A DNA stretch of 5,392 nt from Gammaproteobacteria bacterium (GTDB taxonomy: Bacteria > Pseudomonadota > Gammaproteobacteria > Steroidobacterales > Steroidobacteraceae): positions 1 to 5,392 of the forward strand of contig PMMB01000123.1 in the NCBI GenBank assembly GCA_003165495.1, given 5' to 3'. Below are positions 1-5,392 of this stretch, in pieces; the first letter of the stretch is position 1; the number at the start of each line of letters is the position of its first letter. Position numbers and translations under genes: made by a program. The notes under the pieces were generated by a model, which was given only the letters and a program-made list of their open reading frames with translations, ran no database searches and had not been told where the DNA came from.

Positions 1-309
1 CATACCGAACTCGATCTGGCCAACCCCAAACCGAATCGCGGCAAGAAGGGCTTCACGGACGAAGAGCGCGCGGGATTTCAGAATCTCGTGGATGCGGGTT
101 TCGTCGATACTTTTCGGCTGTTCACGCAGGGTAACGGGCATTACTCGTGGTGGAGCCATTTCGCCAACTCGCGCGCGCGCAACGTCGGGTGGAGAATCGA
201 CTACGTTCTCGTGTCGCGGCAATTGCGCGACGCGGTGACGAGCGCCGAGATCCATCCCACCGTCATGGGCAGCGATCATTGCCCGGTCAGTATCGCGATC
301 GATGCGTAA
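1..309 (+). CDS. xth: Exodeoxyribonuclease III / AP endonuclease, ExoA/APE1-like (3' part only)
   Basis: The reading frame is open from the first base to the TAA at 307-309, giving the last 102 residues of a protein that is usually about 250-270 residues. The 5' end lies outside the window. The family (exonuclease-endonuclease-phosphatase fold) cuts the backbone at abasic sites and removes blocked 3' ends in base-excision repair, in the cytoplasm. Visible motifs, numbered in the fragment: HTELDL at 1-6, FTDEER at 18-23, NVGWRIDYVLVS at 61-72, whose Asp67 matches the Asp that polarises the catalytic His, and GSDHCPV at 90-96 with Asp92-His93 as the catalytic Asp-His. The stretch around 50-68 (WWSHFANSRARNVGWRIDY) resembles the ExoA/human APE1 branch more than E. 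coli Xth, judged from memory of those sequences. The phosphatase gene downstream starts inside its last codons. Family assignment is firm; the exact subfamily is less so. Confidence 0.92.
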   Translation, partial: HTELDLANPKPNRGKKGFTDEERAGFQNLVDAGFVDTFRLFTQGNGHYSWWSHFANSRARNVGWRIDYVLVSRQLRDAVTSAEIHPTVMGSDHCPVSIAIDA

Positions 310-1015
310 ATCTGCAGGCGCGCAATGGCGAGGGACGCCCCTTGCGGCGGTACTGTTCGACCTCGACGGCACGCTGCTGGACACCGTAGCGGATATCGCG
401 CTGGCGCTCAACCGGACGTTGGTCGAGTATGGCTGTATAGCATTGGCGGAAAACGACGTACGCCGCATGATCGGACGTGGCTCGCCGATTCTGATCGAGC
501 GCGCCGCGACTTCGCAGGGCCGCATGATCGACGATACGACCCAGGCCGCCATGCTCCAACGCTTCTTTCACTACTACGGCGAACTCGAGGAAGCGAATGA
601 AGACAGCGCGCAGCCGTACCCGGGTGCCGTCGAATCACTCCACACATTGCACGACGCGGGACTGCGTACCGCGGTGGTCACCAACAAGCAGCATCGCTTT
701 GCCGCCGCGCTGCTCAAGCGGCTGGGGCTCGCGGGCTGGGTCGATGTCGTGGTGGGCGGCGATACCTGCGCGCGCCGCAAACCGGACCCGCAGCCGTTGC
801 TTTTTGCGTGCGAGTCGCTGCATGTGCGGCCATCCGAGTCCCTGATGGTCGGCGACTCGGTCAACGATGTGCAGGCGGCGCGCGCCGCCGGCATCCCGGT
901 CGCCTGCGTGTCGTACGGCTACAACGAGGGCCGAGATCCGCACACATTGGACGGCGACGCGCTGCTCGATTCGTTGGCCGAACTTCCGGCGCTGCTAGAA
1001 TCGAACTCTCCATAG
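302..1015 (+). CDS. gph: Phosphoglycolate phosphatase-type HAD hydrolase
   Basis: This 237-residue cytoplasmic HAD-superfamily phosphatase probably hydrolyses 2-phosphoglycolate to glycolate and phosphate. All four HAD motifs are present: motif I FDLDGTLLDT at 19-28 (nucleophile Asp20, acid/base Asp22), motif II VVTNK at 125-129 (Thr127), motif III KPDP at 160-163 (Lys160), and motif IV GDSVND at 184-189 (Mg2+-binding Asp185 and Asp189). The helical cap lies between motifs I and II, about 31-100, as in subclass IA. GGDTCARRKPDP and the later SYGYNEG resemble E. coli Gph. Length is near the family norm. The ATG at 302 overlaps the upstream TAA by 8 bases; it is the only ATG before motif I, no clear Shine-Dalgarno precedes it, so coupled translation is likely. 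Repair of 3'-phosphoglycolate ends yields this substrate, which fits the nuclease neighbour. Relatives such as MupP (MurNAc-6-phosphate phosphatase) share these motifs, so substrate is less sure than family. Confidence 0.85.
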   Translation: MRKSAGAQWRGTPLAAVLFDLDGTLLDTVADIALALNRTLVEYGCIALAENDVRRMIGRGSPILIERAATSQGRMIDDTTQAAMLQRFFHYYGELEEANEDSAQPYPGAVESLHTLHDAGLRTAVVTNKQHRFAAALLKRLGLAGWVDVVVGGDTCARRKPDPQPLLFACESLHVRPSESLMVGDSVNDVQAARAAGIPVACVSYGYNEGRDPHTLDGDALLDSLAELPALLESNSP

Positions 1016-1021
1016 CGTTGC

Positions 1022-1026
1022 AGGTG
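1022..1026 (+). promoter_or_regulatory. Ribosome binding site for the alpha/beta hydrolase gene
   Basis: AGGTG lies 5 bases before the ATG at 1032, in the 16-bp gap after the phosphatase stop (1013-1015). It is the best Shine-Dalgarno-like match there and supports 1032 as the start, which also opens directly into a signal peptide. Confidence 0.5.
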
Positions 1027-1031
1027 TCCGT

Positions 1032-2276
1032 ATGCGAAAGATTGTACTGCTGGCGATTGTCGTCTCTTGCGCGGGAGCGGTGCTCGCGGGTGAGCCGCCG
1101 AGTCGCTTTGGTGTCGATGCACCGGAACTCGCACGCCTCGGGAATTACGCGGTGGGGGTCAAGACTCTGCATCTGGTGCAGCATGGCCAGGCCGACGTGT
1201 TGGCTTTCGATGCAGCCAAGGGATCCGCTCCATTGGTGGATCGCGCCCTGACGGTGGATTTATGGTATCCGGCGCGACCGGCGCCGGCCGCCGTAAGCGT
1301 TGTCTACACGGCAAGTCTTCCCTCCGAACCGCCCGCGCCTCCGGCACATTTTTCCATTCCCGGTATCGCCGTACGCGACGCACCGCCATCGGGAACGGGC
1401 CATCCGTTGGTGATCGTCTCGCACGGTTACAGCAACGATCCGGACGCAATGACGTGGTTGACCGAGAACCTCGCATCAAAAGGCTACGTCGTGGCCGCCA
1501 TCCGCCACGATGATCCGCCGATCACCGATCGAACCCGACTCGCACAACCCTTGATGCGCAGACCCCTCGACATCGCCTTCGTTGCGCAAACGCTGCAGAG
1601 CACTCTTGGCGCGGATCATCTCGTAGATCCGGCGCGCACGGCGCTGGTCGGTTACTCCATGGGCGGCTATGGCGTTCTGACGGCGGCGGGCGCGACGCTC
1701 GATCCCGACGGTGGCGCGGTCAAACTTGTGCCCGGGGGATTGATGCTGCCGTTCGCGCGCGGCGGCTCGCTCGCGTCATGGGGCGCGGAGGGCGTGCGCG
1801 CGATCACGGCGCCGCTGCTGCTCATAGCCGGCGATGATGATAGAACGGTGGATTACGCGACCGGAGCGCGCGCAATTTTCGCGATGGCGAGCAATGCGCA
1901 TCGGTACCTGCTGACCTTCAAGGGCGGCGGACACGCGATCGGTTTGAGTCCTGTGCCGGACGCCATGCGGCAACGGCTTTGGGATCAGGATTGGTTCGAA
2001 GATCCGGTGTGGCGCAAGGAACGCATCAGCGCCATCAACGCGCATTTCATAACGGCGTTCCTGGATCGCTATGTCAAGGGCGACCAGAGCCGCGCCGCCT
2101 ATCTCAACGTTCCCGTAACCGAGTCGTCCGCCGGCGTTTGGGCCGCCGCGACACCGCCCCTCGCCTATGACGCCTACAGTCCCGGCACTTCGGATATCAC
2201 GGTATGGAAGGGTTTTCAACGCAACCATGCGTCAGGCTTGGAACTCCTGCAGGCGCAAGCACGGTCGACGCCGTGA
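1032..2276 (+). CDS. Exported alpha/beta hydrolase (dienelactone hydrolase/PAF-acetylhydrolase-like)
   Basis: This 414-residue protein is probably a secreted or periplasmic serine ester hydrolase; its substrate is unknown. The N-terminus is a signal peptide: MRK followed by a hydrophobic core at about 4-18, with a plausible signal peptidase I site after Ala19 (VLA|GE). A lipobox-like VVSC at 10-13 leaves lipoprotein processing as a less likely alternative. The catalytic fold is clear: oxyanion-loop SHGYS at 130-134, nucleophile elbow GYSMGG at 207-212 (Ser209), acid loop GDDDRTV at 267-273 (probably Asp270), and GGGHAIG with His301 as the general base. WYPARPAP near 77-84 and the PLVIVSHG strand recall bacterial dienelactone-hydrolase and platelet-activating-factor-acetylhydrolase-like proteins. 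The stretch after His301 (about 310-414) is longer than the minimal fold needs and I recognise no domain in it. It follows the phosphatase by 16 bp and its TGA overlaps the next gene's GTG, so the two hydrolases are probably co-translated. Confidence 0.87.
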   Translation: MRKIVLLAIVVSCAGAVLAGEPPSRFGVDAPELARLGNYAVGVKTLHLVQHGQADVLAFDAAKGSAPLVDRALTVDLWYPARPAPAAVSVVYTASLPSEPPAPPAHFSIPGIAVRDAPPSGTGHPLVIVSHGYSNDPDAMTWLTENLASKGYVVAAIRHDDPPITDRTRLAQPLMRRPLDIAFVAQTLQSTLGADHLVDPARTALVGYSMGGYGVLTAAGATLDPDGGAVKLVPGGLMLPFARGGSLASWGAEGVRAITAPLLLIAGDDDRTVDYATGARAIFAMASNAHRYLLTFKGGGHAIGLSPVPDAMRQRLWDQDWFEDPVWRKERISAINAHFITAFLDRYVKGDQSRAAYLNVPVTESSAGVWAAATPPLAYDAYSPGTSDITVWKGFQRNHASGLELLQAQARSTP

Positions 2277-3460
2277 CATCGCTTCCGCTGCCGTTCGCCG
2301 CGCCCGAAGAAATCGGCCTCTCGTCCATTCGCCTCGCTCGCTTGGGTGCGGTGATGAGTGCCGAGATCGAACGCGGGCGTGTGCCCGGCGCCGTCGCACT
2401 CATCGCCCGGCGCGGCCGGCTTGGGCTGTTCGAAAGTTTTGGTCAACGCGATGCCGCCAGCGGCGCGCCGATGGCGAAGGACACAATCTTCCGTATCTAT
2501 TCCATGACCAAGCCCATCACTTCGGTGGCGGCGATGATGCTGTGGGAAGAAGGGCGGTTCCTGCTGAACGATCCCGTCGCCAAATACCTTCCCGATCTCT
2601 CTGACCTTAAAGTCGCCGTGGAGCGAGGCGGGGAGCTCGAGCGGGTGCCGCTCGAGCGCGCCATCACCATCCAGGATCTTCTGCGTCATACCTCGGGTCT
2701 TACCTATGAGTTTCGCGGCGCCGGGCCGGTACAAAAAATGTACATGAGTGCGAAGCTGTACAGCCGCGCGCAAAGCAGCGCCGATCAGGTCGCGACCCTC
2801 GGCAAGATGCCGCTGCTTCATCAGCCGGGAACGCGGTGGGAATACAGTCGCTCGACCGATGTCGTCGGGCGCCTCGTCGAGGTGCTGTCGGGGCAACGAC
2901 TGAGTGTGTTCTTCGAGCGGCATATTCTGGCGCCGCTCGGTATGGTCGACACCGCATTTCATGTGCCGCAGCGCCATCACTCGCGCCTCGCCGAGGCCTT
3001 CGCCAGGGATCCCGACAGCGGCGCAGCGGTGCAGCTGCTCCAAGTCCGTGATCCGCCGAATTTCGAGTCGGGCGGCGGCGGCCTCGTGTCGACGGCGGGC
3101 GATTACGCGCGCTTTCTGCAGATGCTGCTCAACGGCGGAACGCTCGACGGTCGCCGGCTGCTGAGCCGCAAGACGATCGAACTTATGACGGCGGATCACC
3201 TCGGGCCGATTACCGGGGCAGCCGATCTGCTGCTCCCCGGCTACGGTTTCGGGCTCGGCTTTGCCGTGCGACTTCACGCCGGCATCGCTCCCATGCCGGG
3301 TTCGATCGGCGAGTACTTCTGGGGCGGCCTCGCCGGCACCACTTTCTGGGTCGATCCGGCAGAGCAGTTGTTCGCGCTGATGCTCATCCAGGCACCGGGC
3401 CAGCGTGATTATTACCGCATTTTATTCCGCGATCTGGTGTACTCAGCGTTGGACGACTAA
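2273..3460 (+). CDS. Serine hydrolase of the beta-lactamase fold, family VIII esterase-like
   Basis: With the GTG at 2273 this is a 395-residue protein of the class C beta-lactamase/EstB superfamily (Pfam Beta-lactamase). The GTG overlaps the upstream TGA in GTGA, a typical coupled start. An ATG at 2204 would add 23 residues unlike the family and a 73-base overlap, so I prefer 2273; no strong Shine-Dalgarno settles it. Motifs, numbered from the GTG: SMTK at 77-80 (nucleophile Ser77, Lys80), LLRHTSGL around 136-143, WEYS with probable catalytic Tyr191, GGGGLVST at 267-274, and WGG at 350-352 where true beta-lactamases carry KTG. WGG in place of KTG is typical of family VIII carboxylesterases such as EstB, whose length and catalytic spacing are close. 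An esterase acting on short esters is therefore likelier than a resistance enzyme. Neither start gives a signal peptide, so it is probably cytoplasmic, unlike its upstream partner. The substrate is unknown. Confidence 0.9.
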   Translation: MTSLPLPFAAPEEIGLSSIRLARLGAVMSAEIERGRVPGAVALIARRGRLGLFESFGQRDAASGAPMAKDTIFRIYSMTKPITSVAAMMLWEEGRFLLNDPVAKYLPDLSDLKVAVERGGELERVPLERAITIQDLLRHTSGLTYEFRGAGPVQKMYMSAKLYSRAQSSADQVATLGKMPLLHQPGTRWEYSRSTDVVGRLVEVLSGQRLSVFFERHILAPLGMVDTAFHVPQRHHSRLAEAFARDPDSGAAVQLLQVRDPPNFESGGGGLVSTAGDYARFLQMLLNGGTLDGRRLLSRKTIELMTADHLGPITGAADLLLPGYGFGLGFAVRLHAGIAPMPGSIGEYFWGGLAGTTFWVDPAEQLFALMLIQAPGQRDYYRILFRDLVYSALDD

Positions 3461-3641
3461 ACGGCCCAAACGCGGGCTGCCACGCCTGTTCCGAGAACGT
3501 GCGTCACATTCTTTGCCTTCATGGGTAATGTAAAGCCTGAATTGACTCCTGAGAGATGACGTTCGTCACGTCACTTTGTCCGGGAACATGGCAAAAATGC
3601 ACTCTGTGTGGTGCTGCACTGCGGTCCAATGCTGGCCGGAT
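3461..3641 (+). other. Intergenic region before the diguanylate cyclase gene
   Basis: This 181-bp stretch is the only sizeable non-coding space in the window and should hold the promoter of the cyclase gene. I see no convincing sigma70 pair: TTGACT at 3542-3547 has nothing like TATAAT 16-18 bases further on. A weak hairpin (arms 3462-3467 and 3474-3479, with one G-T pair) follows the hydrolase stop but has no T-run, so no intrinsic terminator is claimed. The notable content is the CGTCA motif cluster, annotated separately. Confidence 0.5.
3555..3570 (+). promoter_or_regulatory. Inverted repeat, possible operator of the CRP/FNR type
   Basis: TGACG-TT-CGTCA at 3557-3568 is a 5-bp inverted repeat. 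Read as TGA-N6-TCA it has the core spacing of a CRP-family half-site pair (TGTGA-N6-TCACA), but the outer positions match poorly. The CGTCAC right arm recurs directly at 3569-3574 and once more at 3502-3507. It lies 72 bases before the preferred start of the cyclase gene, a sensible place for an operator. The repeat itself is seen; regulator binding is only a guess. Confidence 0.2.
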
Positions 3642-5392
3642 ATGGGAAAAATTAATAATTTCACGCTAATCGGGGCAACTTTGCTGTCCGCCGCCTTTGC
3701 TTCCGGCGCGGTCGCGGGGTCGACTTTTGCCGATCAGCTCGAGATGCTCGAATGGTCGGATCCCGAGCGCGCCGCGCATATTGTCGATGCGGCGCCGCCG
3801 CTGTCCGCGGACTCCGAGGCAGCGCAAATCGACATGCTCGAGATCCGCGCAATGGTTTACGCAGACAGCACCCGCGACGAGGACGTCCATGCCGTGGTGC
3901 AGCGACTCGATGACATCGCGCGCGCGGGCAGTGAGGCAGCCGTTCGGGCGGGTCGCTTCGTGCGGGCATATTCAGCGCGTCAGCACAGCCAGTACGCCGC
4001 CGCAGAAGCCGAGCTCAAAGGCATCGACATCGCTTCAATTCGTTCCGATACTGAGCGTTATCGCGTGCTGATGCTGCGCGGTCATGTGTTGCGCATTTTG
4101 GGGCAGGACGAAGCGGCGCTACCTTTTTTGGAGCAAGCGTTGGATCTTGGCAACAAGATGCACGACGAGCTGCGAACGTTGCACGCGATGCTCTCGCTTG
4201 TCCGCATATACACGGACAGCGGTAATTTCGATCGGGCCATGGTTCAGTTGAAATCGGCGCGCAGTCTCGCCACGCGGTTAGTCGATGAGGCGGCATTGGT
4301 GGAAATCGAAGAGCGCGACGCCGACATAGCGGATCGTCGCGGGGATCGAACCGAGGAACGGCGCGCTTCCCTGGCGGGTCTCGAGCATGCGAAGCGCTCG
4401 GGAAGCAGCAAATGGCTCGAACTGGCGCTGGTCAATCTCGGCGACTCCTATTTGAAAACTCGCGATTTTGCCGAATCGCTCAAATATTCGAAACGAGCGT
4501 TGCCGATCATGTTGCGGACGAATCAACACGAAGATGTGCAAACTACCCTTTTCAACGAAGGTCTGGCCTACATTGGACTCGGCAGCATCAAGGCCGGTCA
4601 GAAACTCGCGGAAGAAGCGATAACCGAAGCGCTCGCCGGTAGCGACCTCTTGGATGCAAAAGAATTACTTCGAGAATACGCGGACGCCTTGGAGCACGCA
4701 GGCTACTTGATGATGGCGATCCAGGTCTATCACCGCTATGACGAGATCAGTGAGAAGTTCATGACGAACACGCGTCAGCGCGCGTTCCTTGAAGTCTCCG
4801 CGCAATTCGACGACGAGCGTAAAGCGCGAGAACTCGAACTGTTGCGGCGTGACAATGCGCTCAAAGTCTCCGAAATGCGCGGACAGCGGTTGTTTCAACA
4901 ACTAATTCTCGCGGGCGCGCTGTTTATTGCATGCATATGCGCGGCACTTGTCTGGGCATTCGCTCGCGTGAGCAAAGCCAACGAGCGGCTGCGCTTCAGC
5001 AGCGAGCACGATCCGTTGACAGGACTATCGAATCGACGCTATTTCAACGAACGCGTGCTCGCGGTCGACGGCGGCCGCCCGGTCGGGGGCTGCGTGCTGC
5101 TGGCGGATCTCGATCACTTCAAACGCATCAACGATACCTACGGACACCCGGCCGGCGATGCGGTGCTGGCGGCGATGAGCAAGCGACTTTCTGCGGCGCT
5201 GCGCGGGAACGACAAGCTCGTTCGTTGGGGCGGCGAGGAATTCCTGGCCGTGCTCGGGCCGATGACGCCTGCACAGGCGGATTTGACCGCCGAGAGGCTG
5301 TTGCAAGCGGTGCGGCGCGAGCCCGTCCTGTGGAACGGGCAATTGATCCGCTGCACGATTTCCATCGGTTACGCGAGCTTCCCGATGGCGGG
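3642..5392 (+). CDS. Membrane-bound TPR-GGDEF diguanylate cyclase (3' end cut by the window)
   Basis: The frame stays open from the ATG at 3642 to the window edge (583 codons visible). The enzyme should make cyclic di-GMP from two GTP. Order of parts: signal peptide 1-25 (AVA|GS); helical TPR-like region about 40-370, with the clearest repeats near 142-175, 181-213, 261-294 and 301-334; charged coiled-coil linker about 377-417; one transmembrane helix about 421-441; GGDEF domain from about 448. This puts the TPRs in the periplasm and the cyclase in the cytoplasm. GGDEF features: DPLTGLSNRR at 457-466, metal-binding Asp489 in ADLDHFKRIND, active site GGEEF at 530-534, and an intact inhibitory site RGND (RxxD) at 521-524, five residues upstream. 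CTISIGYASFP near the edge is the usual late GGDEF strand, so only a short tail is missing. The active site looks functional and product-inhibited. In-frame ATGs at 3588 and 3597 would extend the N-terminus but put Cys/Trp/Pro-rich residues before the signal peptide. The sensed ligand is unknown. Confidence 0.92.
   Translation, partial: MGKINNFTLIGATLLSAAFASGAVAGSTFADQLEMLEWSDPERAAHIVDAAPPLSADSEAAQIDMLEIRAMVYADSTRDEDVHAVVQRLDDIARAGSEAAVRAGRFVRAYSARQHSQYAAAEAELKGIDIASIRSDTERYRVLMLRGHVLRILGQDEAALPFLEQALDLGNKMHDELRTLHAMLSLVRIYTDSGNFDRAMVQLKSARSLATRLVDEAALVEIEERDADIADRRGDRTEERRASLAGLEHAKRSGSSKWLELALVNLGDSYLKTRDFAESLKYSKRALPIMLRTNQHEDVQTTLFNEGLAYIGLGSIKAGQKLAEEAITEALAGSDLLDAKELLREYADALEHAGYLMMAIQVYHRYDEISEKFMTNTRQRAFLEVSAQFDDERKARELELLRRDNALKVSEMRGQRLFQQLILAGALFIACICAALVWAFARVSKANERLRFSSEHDPLTGLSNRRYFNERVLAVDGGRPVGGCVLLADLDHFKRINDTYGHPAGDAVLAAMSKRLSAALRGNDKLVRWGGEEFLAVLGPMTPAQADLTAERLLQAVRREPVLWNGQLIRCTISIGYASFPMA

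Noticed and set aside
1776..2228. Minus-strand frame of 150 codons opposite the alpha/beta hydrolase
   Set aside because: It is antisense to the segment carrying the acid loop and catalytic His, and has no ribosome site or motif of its own.
2636..2658. Direct repeat CTCGAGCG at 2636-2643 and 2651-2658
   Set aside because: It lies in frame in the esterase gene and encodes LER twice in a variable surface segment; codon bias explains it.
2216..3277. A long open frame on the minus strand (353 codons) opposite the esterase gene
   Set aside because: It is fully antisense to a gene with clear catalytic motifs, its translation is rich in Arg/His with no recognisable domain, and such antisense frames are common in GC-rich coding DNA.
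2273..3460. Reading the beta-lactamase-fold protein as an antibiotic-resistance enzyme
   Set aside because: The KTG box is replaced by WGG and no signal peptide is present, both of which point to a family VIII esterase.
3462..3479. Small hairpin just after the esterase stop, considered as a terminator
   Set aside because: The stem is only 6 bp with one G-T pair and no T-run follows.
3542..3570. TTGACT as a sigma70 -35 element for the cyclase gene
   Set aside because: No TATAAT-like hexamer lies 16-18 bases downstream; the expected place reads as the GC-rich CGTCACG repeat.
3697..4071. Plus-strand frame of 124 codons inside the cyclase gene
   Set aside because: It overlaps the signal-peptide/TPR coding frame out of phase and its translation is a Ser/Arg-rich sequence typical of shadow frames.

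Overview
The window looks like ordinary chromosome from a GC-rich proteobacterium. All recognisable genes lie on the + strand and are packed closely. The best guess is a gammaproteobacterium of the Xanthomonadales/Nevskiales type. This rests on base composition, on the ExoA/APE1-like nuclease beside a Gph-type phosphatase, and especially on the secreted-TPR/transmembrane/GGDEF architecture of the last gene, which is common in that group. It is inference, not a taxonomic assignment. I saw no rRNA, tRNA, CRISPR array, insertion sequence or phage gene.

Layout: (1) the 3' end of an exodeoxyribonuclease III / AP-endonuclease gene (1-309); (2) a phosphoglycolate-phosphatase-type HAD hydrolase (302-1015) whose ATG overlaps the nuclease stop; (3) after 16 bp, an exported alpha/beta hydrolase (1032-2276); (4) a family VIII esterase / beta-lactamase-fold serine hydrolase (2273-3460), whose preferred GTG start overlaps the previous stop in GTGA; (5) a 181-bp gap, the only real intergenic space, holding a small cluster of CGTCA motifs; (6) a membrane-bound TPR-GGDEF diguanylate cyclase (3642 to the right edge, truncated by the window).

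Genes 1-4 are spaced like one transcription unit. The first pair fits DNA repair and clean-up: the nuclease processes abasic and 3'-blocked ends, and Gph removes 2-phosphoglycolate, which is released when 3'-phosphoglycolate DNA ends are repaired. The second pair are serine hydrolases with different folds and probably different compartments (exported versus cytoplasmic); their substrates cannot be read from the sequence. The diguanylate cyclase appears to be a separate unit that converts a periplasmic signal into cyclic di-GMP.

I found no convincing new biological system. The points most worth a second look are the CGTCA motif cluster before the cyclase, the coupled hydrolase pair, and several start-site ambiguities.
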